Positions 16,046-28,185 of a stretch of 64,000 nt of DNA are shown piece by piece; position 1 is the first letter of the stretch; every line of letters begins with the position of its first letter. The stretch is from NCBI RefSeq assembly GCF_943193065.1, contig NZ_CALPCS010000013.1, forward strand, positions 1 to 64,000, read 5' to 3'. A program made the translations under genes and the position numbers. The notes beneath the pieces are model-generated. The model ran no database searches, had not been told where the DNA came from, and saw nothing but the letters and a program-made list of their open reading frames with translations. The DNA is from Veillonella agrestimuris (GTDB taxonomy: Bacteria; Bacillota; Negativicutes; Veillonellales; Veillonellaceae).

Positions 16046-19000
16046 TTATAAACCTAATTTAGCCATCATAGCTTCAATTTTAGCTTTCATTTCTTCGTTT
16101 TGAGCTTTCAAGTCAGCTACTTCACCTTTTAATCCAGCATTTTCAGCTTTCATAGCAGCCATTTCGTTTTGCATTGCGTAAGCAGAACTGATAGGTCCTT
16201 TGCGGTAACGATCAGCAATTGCTGCTTCGGAATCGCGGTTACCAATTTTCCAAGTTACACCAGCGTTAGCCATCATGTGACGACCATCACCAGTAGCCCA
16301 AGAAATACCACCATGAATCATTGTAGATTCGTTTTTGTAGTGTGCTACGCCCAATGCAAGAGCAGAGTTGCCACGGTAGTTACCATAACCAGCCATGATT
16401 TGAGTTGGCTCTAATGGATCGTATTGGATTGGTTTCAACGCTGCAAGAGCGGCACCTTGTGCACCAACACGGCCAATTTCTCTACCTAATTCATCGATTG
16501 CATTAGGAATTGCAGGGTTAACAGCTAAGTCGTATACTTTAGCACCATCATCATTAATGGATTCAATAACTTGTACAGATTTGTTATTAGATGTTACTTG
16601 AGTCATTTGACCTACTGTAGCAGCATCAGTTTTGTCTGTACCAGGTTTTAGGTTAGTAATTTTATTACCACCCATATTGAGGTTACCACCATTGATTGTA
16701 ACCGCATTACCACCGTTGTTAGCAGGGTTTTCATTCAATGTAATGGAAGAGTCACCATTAGTAATTGTGTTGATACCTTGAAGGTCTTTATTCAAGCGTA
16801 CTTCTAAAGTATCAGAACCATTAGCTACTACGTTGATGTTACCAGCTGCAGATTTGAAGTTAGCAGATTGCTCTTTGCTTACACCTTCACCTTGTACTTT
16901 CACAGTAGTATTCAATTTATGAATATTTGTTGTGTCAGTATTGTTACCAGTGAATTTCAAGCCGTCGTTTAATGTAGCTACTTCTTCGGTTACTGGTTTA
17001 CCATTAGCATCTTTTGTTTCGTAAACGATACGAGTTTTTGTGTCACCATCTTTACCGTCTACGCCTGGTTTACCATCTTTAACGGAAATCGTAGCAGATG
17101 CACCATCTTTACCGTCTGCACCTTTAGGGCCAGTAAGACCGATAGAGCCGTCTTTACCATTGATAACTACGCCAGAACCGTCTTTACCGTTTACGCCGAT
17201 AGAGCCGTCTTTACCGTCTTTACCAGGTTGACCTAATTGGATATCGTCTTTTAAGCGATAGCTATAGGTTTGAGTATTGTTCTTAGCATCGATAGTTTGC
17301 GTAATTTCTAAGTTGTTACCAGCATCGAAGTTAACAGTCGTATTTGGTGTTACTTTTGTTGCTTCAGACTTACCAACAACATTACCTGTTGCATTTGCTT
17401 TCCAACCAGAATTATTTACGATATCACCAGCGATATTTTTCACGTCACCGATGTTAGCGCCGTTTGTATCATTGTTGTAAACAGGTTTGCCATCAGCATC
17501 TGTACCAGTTGCACCACTACCTTGGTTGATGATTTGGTTACCACCATTGTTAAGGTTTTTGTCTGTCAAAGATACTGTTTTATTAGGATCTGTAGGGTTT
17601 GTAATTGTAATACCATCGTTATTTACAGTAGTATTACCTGTTGTTACAGAACCATCTTTAGTAAGGTTAAGATCTTTGTTCAATTGAACTTCTAATGTAC
17701 CCTTACCATCAGCTTTTACATTGATGTTACCTGTAGCAGATTTGAAGCTATCAGATGCAGCTTTATCTACACCTTCACCTTTAATTGTTACAGTACTGTT
17801 CAATTTATGGTTATTTACAACTTCATTGTTACCAGTGAATTTCAAACCATCATTCATAGTAGCAACTTCGTTTTCTTTACCATCTTTGTCAGTGTAAACA
17901 ATGCGGCTAGAGCCATCTTTACCGTCAAGACCAACTGCACTATCTTTAGTAGTAATGTTAGCGCTAGATCCGTCTTTACCAGCGATGCCTACAGAACCAT
18001 CTTTACCGTTAATAACTACACCAGTACCATCTTTACCGATAGCAGAAATGGAACCATCTTTGCCGTCAATTACAACAGCATTACCGTCTTTACCAGTTAC
18101 ACCGATAGAGCCATCAACGCCATCTTTGCCGTCCTTACCAAATACTACGTTATCATTTACGTTCACTTTGTATGGATCATCAGCTGTACCAGTACCTGTT
18201 ACTGTAGTGTTTTTGCCATCTACTAAATGAGTTTTATTTTTCTCAATAGTATCTTTCAATTGTTTTACGTTAACTGCATCTGTATCATCAGTACCTTCTG
18301 CAACATTAATAATTTTGTTACCGCCATTATTAAGGCCACCATTTGTTAAAGATACATTTTTAGCAGGATCTGTAGGATTTGTAATTGTAATACCATCATT
18401 ATTTACAGTAGTATTACCAGTTTTTACAGAGCCTTTATCAGTAAGGTTAAGATCCTTAGCCATTTTCACAGTTAATGTAGAACCACCATCAGCCTCTACA
18501 ATTAAGTTGTTAGCTGCACTTTCGCCTGCTGCATACGTTGTTTTACCATCCGTACGCTCACCTTGTACTTTTACAGTGCTATTCAATTTATGAATATTTT
18601 CTTTATCTGTATTGTTACCAGTGAAACGCAATCCATCGTTTAGTGTAGCTACTTCTTCTGTAATCGTTTTGCTTGGATCTGTTGGATCTGGACGTTCGTA
18701 TACAACACGAGTTTTTGTTTCCCCATCTTTACCGTCTACGCCTGGTTTGCCATCTTTAACAGAAATCGTAGCAGATGCACCGTCTTTACCATCTGCACCT
18801 TTAGGGCCAGTAAGACCGATAGAACCGTCTTTACCATTGATAACAACGGAAGAACCGTCTTTACCGTTTACGCCGATTGTGCCATCAACACCAGGTTTTC
18901 CAGGTTGACCATCTTTACCAGGCTCACCTTTCTCACCGATTTGAATGTTGTTGGATAATGCTAAGGAAATTTTACCATTCGCATTGTCAGCTGTTGTAGT

Positions 19001-22000
19001 AATGTTGGAGTCACCTTCGATTTTCAATGTGTCTCCTAAATTACGATGTACAGTTGTGTTTGCATCCCCTGCATTTGTATTATCTGCTGTAAAGTTCAAG
19101 CCTTTATTGCCGATAGCATCAGCAGTGTTTTTCAAATCAGATACGTTAACGGCAGAGTTTGGATTGCTATTGTTTGCATTGTCCAATTTATCCAAGAATG
19201 TATCGCCATCTTTACCTTGAATAGCGGAACCAATGTTATTCACAATAGTACCACCATCAGTTGTAGAACCTGCTGGAGATTCGAAGGATGTAATGATATC
19301 GCCTGCATTTACAGTTGTACCACTACCATCTGGTTGTGTATTCCAAGTTACATTACCATTCGCATCTTTAACTGGATATACTTTGTTACCATCTTTATCT
19401 GTATAAACAGCTGGAGTAATAGCGTTTACAGTGTATGTTGTTGCGCCATCAGTCGCAGTAGCAGATGTAACAGTTACATTATCACCAGCTTTTACAATTG
19501 TTTTATTAGCAGCAACTGTTTTATTCAACTGATCCACATTAACAGCGTCTGTACCATCTGTACCAGGTGCTAGGTTAGTGATTTTGTTACCATCCATGTT
19601 GAGGTTGCCACCACCGATAGTAATGTCATTACCACCAATTGTGATGCTAGGACCATTTGCTGTGTTTTTAATGGAGTTGATATTTTGAAGATCTTTATTC
19701 AATTGAATTTCAAGAAGATCTTTACCATCAGCTTTTACATTGATGTTGCCAGCAGCAGATTGGAAAGTAGCAGAAGTAGCTTTGTTTACGCCTTCACCTT
19801 GTACTTTTACAAGACTATTCAACTTATGCTTATTCACTGTATCTTCGTTATTACCAGTGAATTTCAAGCCATCGTTCATTGTGGCTACTTCATTTGTTTT
19901 GCCATCTTTATCTGTGTAAACAATACGACTAGAACCATCTGCGCCATCTAAGCCCACTTTACTATTGTTATTAGTGATGTTAATACCATCTTTTCCGTCT
20001 TTACCAGCAATACCGATAGTACCTTTTTCACCATTAATAACAACGCCAGTGCCATCTTTGCCAACGGCAGAGATAGAACCATCTTTGCCATCTACCACTA
20101 CACCATTGCCGTCTTTACCCATAACAGTGATGGAACCATCTTTACCATCTTGACCAGGTTTACCTAATACAATATCATTTGCCAAACCAATGTTAATAGT
20201 TGTATCACCAGTTGTTTGATCTTGGCTAATAATAGTTTTAATATTATTCGTATTGTACTCAGTATCTGCTTTATCACCAGTACCTTGAATAGTTACTTTA
20301 GAACCAAGTTTATTGGTTTTCTCACCACCAGAGTTAGCATCGAAACGTAACCCTTTGTTTGTTAAACCATCAGCAGTGTTTTTCAAGTCAGATACGTTAA
20401 CCACTGCATTTGGTGTTGCCGTGTTAGCCGTATCTAATTTAGTCAAGAAATCACCGGTAGAACCTGGTGTATTAATCGCGGAACCAACGTTGTTTACAAT
20501 CATTGTACCGCCTTTAGTATCACCAGTAGGTGTTGTGAAAGATGTAATCACATCGCCAGCATCAATAGTTGTACCACTACCATTTGGTTGTGTATTCCAA
20601 GTCGTATTACCAGTAGCATCTGTAATAGGATATACTTTATTCCCATTTTTATCTGTATAGATAGCTGGAGTAATGGCATTTACTGTGTATGTTGTACGAC
20701 CATCACCATCAGCATTGGATGTTACGGTTACATTATCACCAGCTTTTACGACGGTACCTAGCTTAGTGATGTTTTTCTTACCTTCATCTGTGATATTAGA
20801 CAAATCGGACTTAGCCACGCCTTGGATAATAGCAAATTTATTAGCTACTTCCTGACCATTGCCATCTGTGTATGTCAATGTGATTTCATCATCTTTAGCA
20901 TCAGTGCGCTTAGTTTTGTCGCCAACTGTGTATGTCGTATCTGTAATATGAATCTCATCACTTAAGTTAGCAATTTTATTAACCGTTGTGCCACCGTTAC
21001 CATCTGGAGTTGTGTAGGTAATACGATCGCCATCTTTCTTGATGGAAGTATTATTATTTTCGTCACCAAGCTTGATTTCTTTCGTAGTTACACTCTCTAA
21101 ACCTTTCAGGTTTTTGTTTAACTGAATCGTTAATTTACTTTGATTACCGTCTTGACCATTAGCTACTACATTAATATTACCAGAAGCGGATTGGAACGTA
21201 GCAGATTCAGCTTTAGAAACACCTTCACCTTCTATAGTTACAAGGGTATTCAATTTATTTTTATTTACAGAATCTGTATTATTACCAGTAAACTTCAAGC
21301 CGTCGTTTAATGTAGCTACTTCTTCTCTAATCGTTTTGGTGTTATCAGATGGATCTGGACGTTCGTATACAATACGAGTAATACCATTGCCACCATTTAC
21401 GCCAGGCTCACCTTTATCACCTTTAATCGTAATGCCATTGGCACCGTCTTTACCATTGAGGCCGATAGAACCATCTTTACCGTTAATAACAACAGCGGAA
21501 CCGTCTTTGCCGTTTACGCCGATTTTGCCATCAACGCCATCTTGGCCATCTTTACCGATAACAATGTCATCTGCTAAAGAGTATTCTACTTTTGCATTGC
21601 CATTTTCATTGGTTTGTTTGATAGTCAAGTTTTTGCCAGCTTGCATTTCTACAGTTTTTCCATCTGTAATAGCTTGCACGCCTTGAGAACCTGCAGCTAC
21701 TGTACCGTCAGTTGCAGAGGATTTCACATTGAAGGAATCCATGCTACCGCCTGTTGGCAAGTTGGACAAGTCAATAACAGCTTTAGTATCAGATACTGCT
21801 TTACCATTGCCATCATTATATGTCATGACAACTTGTTTAGTTGTAGGGTCATATACGTACGTATTTGTACCATTATTAGCAGTACCACCTAATGCTTCAG
21901 TAGAACCAGCTTTCACATTTGTTGGCGCAATGTGTAACTCGGACGCTTTCAATGTATCATGAACAACTTTCAATTGGTCTTCTGTAGCAGCTTGACCAGA

Positions 22001-25000
22001 TGTGAAGTTATTAGGATCGAATGTTTTATTAGTTAATCCACCAATATTACCTTTACTACCGTCTAAGTTAATTGGGTTATTACCACCAATTTGAACTACA
22101 CCATTAGGGTTCAAGTTAATTTTGCCAGAACCTTCACTATTAGTAATGGAGGAGATATCTACTAAATCACCTTCAACGTCCACTTTGAAAGTTTTCACTC
22201 CGTTTACATCACGGTCAGATGCTTTCGTATTTTTACCATCTTCCATATCGATAGCAGTTTTAGCAAGATTTTTAATTTTAGTCTCGCCTTCGTTAGTGAT
22301 GTTAGACAAGTCGGACTTAGCTACGCCTGTAATAACTGCCGTTTGATTTGCTACGTCTGCACCATTACCATCTACATATGTCATTGTCACGTTGCCATCT
22401 TGACCAACTGTGTATGTACCTGGTTTGATGTGTTGTTCAGTAGCTTTCAACTGATTAACGTTAACTGCATCTGTACCATTTACACCTGGCATTACATTAG
22501 TAATTGTTTTACTACCAGCATCAATACCTTTGTTAGTTACAGATGGACCATTGTTAATAGTTAAGCCACCATTGTTAACTGTAGTGTCACCAATTTTGAG
22601 GGAACCATCTTTTGTTAAATCAATGTCTCTTACTAATTTAACTTCTAACTTACCATCTTTAGCGTTTACACCGATGTTGTTATCTGTCAATTTGCTAGCG
22701 TCAGCACCACCAACAATATCTAAACGTTCGTTTAGTTTTTTGTTGATTACCTTAGTAGCATCAGCTTGTCCATTATCGCCAGCATATTTCATGCCATCAT
22801 TTAATGTAGCAACATCTTGTTTGTTACCATCTTTATCTACATATTCAATACGAGTAATATTCGTACCATCTACGCCTGGTTTACCATCGCCGCCTTTAAT
22901 AGTAAGACCATCTTTTCCGTCTTTACCATTAATGCCGATAGAATCTAAACCAGTAAGATCTTTGTTCAACGAATATTCTACTTGCGCATTGCCATCAGTT
23001 GTGTTGGTTTGCTTGATGGTCAAGTTTTTACCAGCTTGCATTTCTACAGTTTTGCCGTCTTTAATCGCTTGTGCTGTAGTAGCAGAACCTGCAGCTACTG
23101 TACCACCAGTTGCAGAGGATTTCACATTGAAGGAATCCATGCTACCGCCTGTTGGCAAGTTGGACAAGTCGATAACTGCTTTAGTTTCAGATACTGCTTT
23201 ACCAGCACCATCATTGTACGTCATAACAACTTGTTTAGTTGTAGGGTCATACTTATAGGCTTGTGTAGCTGCGCCAGTAGCAGTATTACCACTTGCAGTA
23301 CCTCCTACTGTTTCACCAGTACGGTTTGTTACTGTTGGTGCAATGTGTAACTCAGACGCTTTCAATGCATCAGATGTATTTTTCAAGTCAGATACGTTAA
23401 CCGCTGCATTTGGCGTTGCCCCGTTAGCTTTATCTAATTGAGTTAAGAAAGTATCTGTAGAACCTGGTGTTTGAATAGCGGAACCAATGTTATTAACTAT
23501 TTTGCCACCATCAGTTGTAGAACCTGCTGGAGATTCAAATGATGTAATCACATTATCAGTAGTTACAACTGTACCAGTACCATCTGGTTTTGTATTCCAA
23601 GTCGTATTACCTGCAGCATCCTTAATTGGATATACTTTATTACCCGCTTTATCTGTGTATACAGCTGGAGTAATAGCGTTTACTGTGTATGTTGTACGGC
23701 CTGTTGTTGGATCACTAGAATCTGTAACTGTTACATTATCACCAGCTTTTACGATAGTACCTAACTTAGTAATGTTTTTAGCACCTTCGTTAGTGATGTT
23801 GGATAAGTTTTTATTAGCAGCATTCTCAATTTTATCTTTTGTCTCTTGTGTCAAATCTACAGTAACATCTGTACCTGCTGCTTTAGTAGTTACATAGGTA
23901 CCATCGCCTTTAACGTTAAATTGCAATCCACCGTTTTTATTTAACGCTTGTGCATCTGTGGTACCAGAATTACTACCTAATTTAATATTGTTAGTAGACA
24001 AATCAGCTACTACTTTATTTGTTGCATACAATTGAGAGCCATTGATAGCATCTGTAGAATCAGCAGATACTTTACCAGCAGCTACATTTTTAATTTGACG
24101 CTCAGCACCTTGCGTACCTACACTTACATAATACCCGGTTTGAAGAGCACCACTTGTATCTGTTGGTGGTGCACCTACATATCCACCATATGTGAAAGTT
24201 CCACCGCCAGCAAGAGGTACTGTTCCTTGCGTTTCTTTTGTAGCTGTTAAATTACCAGCAGCGCCAGAACCTAATACTACAGAATTAGAGGTTGAAACAG
24301 TTTGATTATCACCAATAGATACAGAGTTATTACCAGTCACTTTATTTTTATAACCAATAGATGTAGCATCTACTGCAATAACTTGTGTACCAGTACCGAT
24401 AGCCGTACTATAGTTACCTTCCACGACAGCACCAGCACCGATAGCAGTAGCCCCTTGAGAAGCCACCTTAGAATCTTGATTGCCAACACGTGCAGCCACA
24501 CCCAATGCTGTACCAAGTTCTGCATTTTCATTAACAGCAGCAGTCAAACCAATAGCAGTACCCATCAATGTGCGAGAATAAGTTTTTTCACCAATGGCAA
24601 CAGAACCTTTCATGGCAGACGTAGTTGGATAAGCAGACCCTATTTGATTATCAGGTAATTCAGCACCAGTAATAGCTTGATAAGTAGCTTTATTAGCTGT
24701 AGTAGCTACAGACTCCATATCATTACCACCAATAGCAACAGATGCATGTCCAGCCACAACCTGTGCACCGATAGCGATAGATTGGTCACCTACAGCACGT
24801 GCGTCAGTACCTAATGCAACAGCTTCATTACTGTGCCCTGTGTCGCCTCTCATACCAGCTAAATCCATAATGCTCAAATTAATATCATTATTAACACCTG
24901 TTAATCCGCCAGTATTCGTTTTATACGCATTATTAGTATCACTTGCAATACCATTTTCAAGAACACGGTTCGCCAATGCATTCGTACCAATAGCAATAGA

Positions 25001-27364
25001 TCCACGGCCATAAATCGAACCATTATTCGCTCTACCACCGGCTACTTTACTGTCTTCACCAATTGCAACAGCACTTTTACCATACTCTGCATCTGTACCT
25101 TTAGTATTTGCGAGAGGTGTTACAACCGTAGCATTTCTACCAATTGCGACACCACCATGGGAACTCACATTCGAAGCCTGTCCCAAGGCAACAGAACCAC
25201 GTCCCTCACCGCTAGCATTAATACCAGCAGTAACGGCTCCAGCGCCTTTTGCACCAGCAGCTTCACCGATTTTACCCAAGTTAGTAGAGCCATTGCCTGT
25301 GCCAGTATTCCCACCTGCAGTTGTACCAGCAGCACCAGTAATAGCACCAGTATTTACATGGAAATATGTATCAGGATCAGATGCAGTTCCAGTACCAGTG
25401 ACTTTCAAGTCATATACCTTGCCACCATTAGCATTTGTACTTTCTTGAACACTTACGGAGTTATCACTAGATTTCACAACTGTCAATTGACCTACTGTAG
25501 CTGCATCAGTAGTAGCTGTACCAGGTTTTAGGTTAGTAATTTTATTACCACCTAGGTTAAGGTCTCCACCGTTAATCGTAACAGCTGGATTTCCATTACC
25601 TGGCGTTGGATTCAATGTAATAGAAGATCCTCCATTTGTAATAGAACTAATCCCCGTAAGGTCTTTGTTTAATTTGAAAGTATACGTTTGTGCATTATTA
25701 GCTGCATCGATCTCTTGTTTTACTGTTAAGTTATCGCCAGCTTTATAATTTACAGTATCACCAGGTTTTACAACTGTTGCTGTAGCATTGCCATCTGTAC
25801 CATCTTTACCTGGTTTGCCATCTGCACCAGCAGCTGGAGTAGTGCCAAGTTTAACATCATATTTTACAACGCCATCCGCAGCAACAGTAGCCGTTGTATA
25901 GTTTCCATTTGTAAAGTCAAGTCCTTTATCTAATGTAACAGTTTGAGAATTTGCACCATTCGCTTTATAAGTCAATGGAATTTGCTTAGCTGCTTTACTA
26001 CCATCAAATGTTACATTGTATGTTGTTGTATGAGTAGTTTCATCTGGATTAGGAGTTACTGTAATAGGATTATCCGTGTTACCACCATTATTTACAATAA
26101 CAGCTTCACGAGCAGCGTCTTTAACAGCATTTTTAGACACGCCTACTTCGTATGTTGCACCAGCACCACCTTGCGTAGATCCAGAAGCTGGATTTACTTC
26201 AGCAATGTTTGTGTCACCAGCAGCTGCTGCTTTTTTCACTACTTGCTCAGTAGAAGCAGTACCACCACTTACAGGATCAACATGTACTGTATATGTAGTA
26301 TTAGTTACACGACCAGCACTATCTTTTGTTTCTTTGCTTGATACTTTTGCCGCACCAGAGCCCTCTACAGTAACAGTACTATTCAATTTAACTTTAGCAT
26401 CGTCAGACAAATCAACAGTTACATTATCACCAGCTGCATTAGTTGTAATATATTGACCATTATTAGCACCAACAATATTAAATTTCAAGCCGTCAGTTTT
26501 AGATAATGCTTGTGTAGCTGTTGTTGTGTTATTGTTACCGCCTAATGCGAAAGTATTATCACCAATTTTGCTTTCCGCTACCTTAGCAACCGCTTTCAAT
26601 TGCGCTACGTTAACCGCATCGCTGTTTTCGGAACCAGCAGCAACGTTAATGATTTGGCGAGTCGCCGTACCATCATAAACTACTGTACCATCGCCTGTAG
26701 TATCATTAACAGTTCCGCCAACAGATACAGCACCTAAATTACCTTTCACGGTAGCTTCAATAGCAGTCTTATCGTCTGCATTGGCAGAAGATAAGGCATA
26801 TACTTGGTTGTTAGCCACAGTAGGCGTTGCAGTCGCAGCACGCGTAGTCTCATTCAATGCAGCACGATCCGCCTTAGAGTATGCACCCAATGCAACACCA
26901 CCTGTTATGTTAGATGTAGTCGCGCCCATACCGATTGCGGTACCTCGAGTTGCGTTAGTAACAGAACTTCTCGCGCCTAATGCAGTACCACCATTACTAT
27001 TCTCAACAGTACTATGAGTACCAAAAGTTGAACCTCGTACAGAAGCTTTTACCCGAGAAGAATTACCAACAGCTACGCCCAATCTGCTACCTTCACTAGC
27101 AGTGTCAACCGTTGACTTCTCCGTTCCACCAGCAACCCAAGCGTTGATACCGATAGCAACAGATGCTTCACTTTCTGCAGTAGACCCAGAACCGATAGCA
27201 ATCGCTGAATGCCCCTTTGCCGATACTGCTGGACCAATAGCTACCGTATTTCGACCAGTTGATTTAGAGCCTACACCAAGCGAAACGGATGCATCACCAC
27301 TAGCATTAGTCCCTGCACCAATAGCAATGGCTGCAATACCAGATGATTTAGCTGCATCATAACG
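16046..27364 (-). CDS. Giant trimeric autotransporter adhesin, main body and YadA anchor (3' part of a gene split by an in-frame stop)
   Basis: Open from the codon after the TAA at 27365-27367 to the stop at 16046, about 3,770 codons; the first usable start inside it is a TTG at 27082. The 5' part encodes head repeats of the Hep_Hag kind (AIAIGxxxxA, VALGxxA), interspersed trimeric-autotransporter stalk and neck segments (DAVNVx[12 protein letters not shown], ITNVxxG), and repeated collagen-like KDG tracts. The YadA membrane anchor lies at 16238-16501 ([18 protein letters not shown] to VTWKIGN). A 63-residue tail with a heptad coiled coil follows the anchor, which is unusual. It would form a trimeric surface fibre anchored in the outer membrane for adhesion or coaggregation. 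Without readthrough this body has no signal peptide. Confidence 0.9.
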   Translation of the reverse strand, partial: RYDAAKSSGIAAIAIGAGTNASGDASVSLGVGSKSTGRNTVAIGPAVSAKGHSAIAIGSGSTAESEASVAIGINAWVAGGTEKSTVDTASEGSRLGVAVGNSSRVKASVRGSTFGTHSTVENSNGGTALGARSSVTNATRGTAIGMGATTSNITGGVALGAYSKADRAALNETTRAATATPTVANNQVYALSSANADDKTAIEATVKGNLGAVSVGGTVNDTTGDGTVVYDGTATRQIINVAAGSENSDAVNVAQLKAVAKVAESKIGDNTFALGGNNNTTTATQALSKTDGLKFNIVGANNGQYITTNAAGDNVTVDLSDDAKVKLNSTVTVEGSGAAKVSSKETKDSAGRVTNTTYTVHVDPVSGGTASTEQVVKKAAAAGDTNIAEVNPASGSTQGGAGATYEVGVSKNAVKDAAREAVIVNNGGNTDNPITVTPNPDETTHTTTYNVTFDGSKAAKQIPLTYKANGANSQTVTLDKGLDFTNGNYTTATVAADGVVKYDVKLGTTPAAGADGKPGKDGTDGNATATVVKPGDTVNYKAGDNLTVKQEIDAANNAQTYTFKLNKDLTGISSITNGGSSITLNPTPGNGNPAVTINGGDLNLGGNKITNLKPGTATTDAATVGQLTVVKSSDNSVSVQESTNANGGKVYDLKVTGTGTASDPDTYFHVNTGAITGAAGTTAGGNTGTGNGSTNLGKIGEAAGAKGAGAVTAGINASGEGRGSVALGQASNVSSHGGVAIGRNATVVTPLANTKGTDAEYGKSAVAIGEDSKVAGGRANNGSIYGRGSIAIGTNALANRVLENGIASDTNNAYKTNTGGLTGVNNDINLSIMDLAGMRGDTGHSNEAVALGTDARAVGDQSIAIGAQVVAGHASVAIGGNDMESVATTANKATYQAITGAELPDNQIGSAYPTTSAMKGSVAIGEKTYSRTLMGTAIGLTAAVNENAELGTALGVAARVGNQDSKVASQGATAIGAGAVVEGNYSTAIGTGTQVIAVDATSIGYKNKVTGNNSVSIGDNQTVSTSNSVVLGSGAAGNLTATKETQGTVPLAGGGTFTYGGYVGAPPTDTSGALQTGYYVSVGTQGAERQIKNVAAGKVSADSTDAINGSQLYATNKVVADLSTNNIKLGSNSGTTDAQALNKNGGLQFNVKGDGTYVTTKAAGTDVTVDLTQETKDKIENAANKNLSNITNEGAKNITKLGTIVKAGDNVTVTDSSDPTTGRTTYTVNAITPAVYTDKAGNKVYPIKDAAGNTTWNTKPDGTGTVVTTDNVITSFESPAGSTTDGGKIVNNIGSAIQTPGSTDTFLTQLDKANGATPNAAVNVSDLKNTSDALKASELHIAPTVTNRTGETVGGTASGNTATGAATQAYKYDPTTKQVVMTYNDGAGKAVSETKAVIDLSNLPTGGSMDSFNVKSSATGGTVAAGSATTAQAIKDGKTVEMQAGKNLTIKQTNTTDGNAQVEYSLNKDLTGLDSIGINGKDGKDGLTIKGGDGKPGVDGTNITRIEYVDKDGNKQDVATLNDGMKYAGDNGQADATKVINKKLNERLDIVGGADASKLTDNNIGVNAKDGKLEVKLVRDIDLTKDGSLKIGDTTVNNGGLTINNGPSVTNKGIDAGSKTITNVMPGVNGTDAVNVNQLKATEQHIKPGTYTVGQDGNVTMTYVDGNGADVANQTAVITGVAKSDLSNITNEGETKIKNLAKTAIDMEDGKNTKASDRDVNGVKTFKVDVEGDLVDISSITNSEGSGKINLNPNGVVQIGGNNPINLDGSKGNIGGLTNKTFDPNNFTSGQAATEDQLKVVHDTLKASELHIAPTNVKAGSTEALGGTANNGTNTYVYDPTTKQVVMTYNDGNGKAVSDTKAVIDLSNLPTGGSMDSFNVKSSATDGTVAAGSQGVQAITDGKTVEMQAGKNLTIKQTNENGNAKVEYSLADDIVIGKDGQDGVDGKIGVNGKDGSAVVINGKDGSIGLNGKDGANGITIKGDKGEPGVNGGNGITRIVYERPDPSDNTKTIREEVATLNDGLKFTGNNTDSVNKNKLNTLVTIEGEGVSKAESATFQSASGNINVVANGQDGNQSKLTIQLNKNLKGLESVTTKEIKLGDENNNTSIKKDGDRITYTTPDGNGGTTVNKIANLSDEIHITDTTYTVGDKTKRTDAKDDEITLTYTDGNGQEVANKFAIIQGVAKSDLSNITDEGKKNITKLGTVVKAGDNVTVTSNADGDGRTTYTVNAITPAIYTDKNGNKVYPITDATGNTTWNTQPNGSGTTIDAGDVITSFTTPTGDTKGGTMIVNNVGSAINTPGSTGDFLTKLDTANTATPNAVVNVSDLKNTADGLTNKGLRFDANSGGEKTNKLGSKVTIQGTGDKADTEYNTNNIKTIISQDQTTGDTTINIGLANDIVLGKPGQDGKDGSITVMGKDGNGVVVDGKDGSISAVGKDGTGVVINGEKGTIGIAGKDGKDGINITNNNSKVGLDGADGSSRIVYTDKDGKTNEVATMNDGLKFTGNNEDTVNKHKLNSLVKVQGEGVNKATSATFQSAAGNINVKADGKDLLEIQLNKDLQNINSIKNTANGPSITIGGNDITIGGGNLNMDGNKITNLAPGTDGTDAVNVDQLNKTVAANKTIVKAGDNVTVTSATATDGATTYTVNAITPAVYTDKDGNKVYPVKDANGNVTWNTQPDGSGTTVNAGDIITSFESPAGSTTDGGTIVNNIGSAIQGKDGDTFLDKLDNANNSNPNSAVNVSDLKNTADAIGNKGLNFTADNTNAGDANTTVHRNLGDTLKIEGDSNITTTADNANGKISLALSNNIQIGEKGEPGKDGQPGKPGVDGTIGVNGKDGSSVVINGKDGSIGLTGPKGADGKDGASATISVKDGKPGVDGKDGETKTRVVYERPDPTDPSKTITEEVATLNDGLRFTGNNTDKENIHKLNSTVKVQGERTDGKTTYAAGESAANNLIVEADGGSTLTVKMAKDLNLTDKGSVKTGNTTVNNDGITITNPTDPAKNVSLTNGGLNNGGNKIINVAEGTDDTDAVNVKQLKDTIEKNKTHLVDGKNTTVTGTGTADDPYKVNVNDNVVFGKDGKDGVDGSIGVTGKDGNAVVIDGKDGSISAIGKDGTGVVINGKDGSVGIAGKDGSSANITTKDSAVGLDGKDGSSRIVYTDKDGKENEVATMNDGLKFTGNNEVVNNHKLNSTVTIKGEGVDKAASDSFKSATGNINVKADGKGTLEVQLNKDLNLTKDGSVTTGNTTVNNDGITITNPTDPNKTVSLTDKNLNNGGNQIINQGSGATGTDADGKPVYNNDTNGANIGDVKNIAGDIVNNSGWKANATGNVVGKSEATKVTPNTTVNFDAGNNLEITQTIDAKNNTQTYSYRLKDDIQLGQPGKDGKDGSIGVNGKDGSGVVINGKDGSIGLTGPKGADGKDGASATISVKDGKPGVDGKDGDTKTRIVYETKDANGKPVTEEVATLNDGLKFTGNNTDTTNIHKLNTTVKVQGEGVSKEQSANFKSAAGNINVVANGSDTLEVRLNKDLQGINTITNGDSSITLNENPANNGGNAVTINGGNLNMGGNKITNLKPGTDKTDAATVGQMTQVTSNNKSVQVIESINDDGAKVYDLAVNPAIPNAIDELGREIGRVGAQGAALAALKPIQYDPLEPTQIMAGYGNYRGNSALALGVAHYKNESTMIHGGISWATGDGRHMMANAGVTWKIGNRDSEAAIADRYRKGPISSAYAMQNEMAAMKAENAGLKGEVADLKAQNEEMKAKIEAMMAKLGL

Positions 27365-27757
27365 TTACCCCTTACCACCAGAGTTAATAACATATGCCGA
27401 ATCTAGCATCGCACCAATAGCAATACCAGCATCCTTACTAGCATTAGCATCACGACCAGTAGCAATAGCCATCCGGCCGCTCGCATTAGCGCTATGACCA
27501 AGAGCGACAGCTTGTACACCAGTCGCACTAGCAGAGTCGCCAATAGCTATCGCAGCAGAATCAGTACCTACAGTCCCGCCACCTGCGGTATACGCACCAG
27601 CTTGACCGCCACCTAACGCAACAGTACCAGCTGTAAGCAACGCTGCCACAAGCATAACTGTGCTAGACTTAGTTTTGCCTTGTGCTTTCGTCACTTCTGG
27701 TACCGCTACCCAACATTGGGTTCTGCGATTCCAAATAACTTTGAAAATTTTATTCAT
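27365..27757 (-). CDS. N-terminal fragment of the giant adhesin: ESPR signal peptide and first head repeats
   Basis: A 130-residue fragment starting MNKIFKVIWNRRTQCWVAV, the extended signal peptide region found on large autotransporters, followed by the hydrophobic core ending near GGGQAGAYTAGG and then four head repeats (AIAIGDSA, AVALGHSA, AIATGRDA, AGIAIGAM). It ends at a TAA that is in the same frame as the adhesin body: codons after it read [18 protein letters not shown] without interruption for 94 codons to the TTG at 27082. The two pieces are therefore one gene (16046-27757) broken by a nonsense codon, perhaps a single C, A or G to T change. I chose 27757 over the frame start at 27805 because the ESPR begins there; GGGGTG lies 9 bases upstream. 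Confidence 0.88.
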   Translation of the reverse strand: MNKIFKVIWNRRTQCWVAVPEVTKAQGKTKSSTVMLVAALLTAGTVALGGGQAGAYTAGGGTVGTDSAAIAIGDSASATGVQAVALGHSANASGRMAIATGRDANASKDAGIAIGAMLDSAYVINSGGKG

Positions 27758-28185
27758 GCAATAATACACCCCTTTTTCTACATTACAATAACAAATAAGT
27801 TCCAATTATAATTATGAATATTAATATAAATCATTTATATGCAATGGTAGGGACTCACCACAAACATTAAATCGACCTATATCAATATACTTTTCTTCAT
27901 CATAATATCATTTACGACACGCTATGTAAACAACAAAATAAACTTTTTATAGTTATTTTACCCCCCTACTTTCATATTTAACTCATCTTTATTTTTTCGA
28001 TAAATTTATTCTGTATTAGCACCGAACTATCATATAAAACACAAAAAAGGACACTATCATGCATAAAAAGCATAACAATGTCCTTATATAGTCTCTGTAT
28101 GATTGTACAATCTCTATATATAACATATATATTATATATATCATATAACAGATGCTATAACACTTACCTAATAGCAGTGATTTTA
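27758..28185. other. AT-rich gap: adhesin promoter region and converging 3' structures
   Basis: This 428-bp gap has no credible gene. Its left part must hold the adhesin promoter; a minus-strand TATAAT near 27808-27813 is a candidate -10. The right part holds the terminator at 28046-28085, the 12-bp palindrome GATTGTACAATC at 28101-28112, and a run of TATA-type dinucleotides to 28145. Confidence 0.5.
28046..28087 (-). terminator. Terminator of the gene at 28186
   Basis: AAGGACA and TGTCCTT bound an imperfect stem-loop with an inner ATGC/GCAT pair. On the minus strand it is followed by TTTTTT. Confidence 0.7.

Noticed and set aside
17040..17231. Plus-strand frames rich in SLPSLP motifs across 16-27 kb
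   Set aside because: They are antisense shadows of the collagen-like KDG codons of the adhesin and lack ribosome sites.
17880..18145. Regularly spaced repeats that might be read as a CRISPR array
   Set aside because: They are in-frame protein-coding repeats of variable length with no unique spacers and no cas genes nearby.
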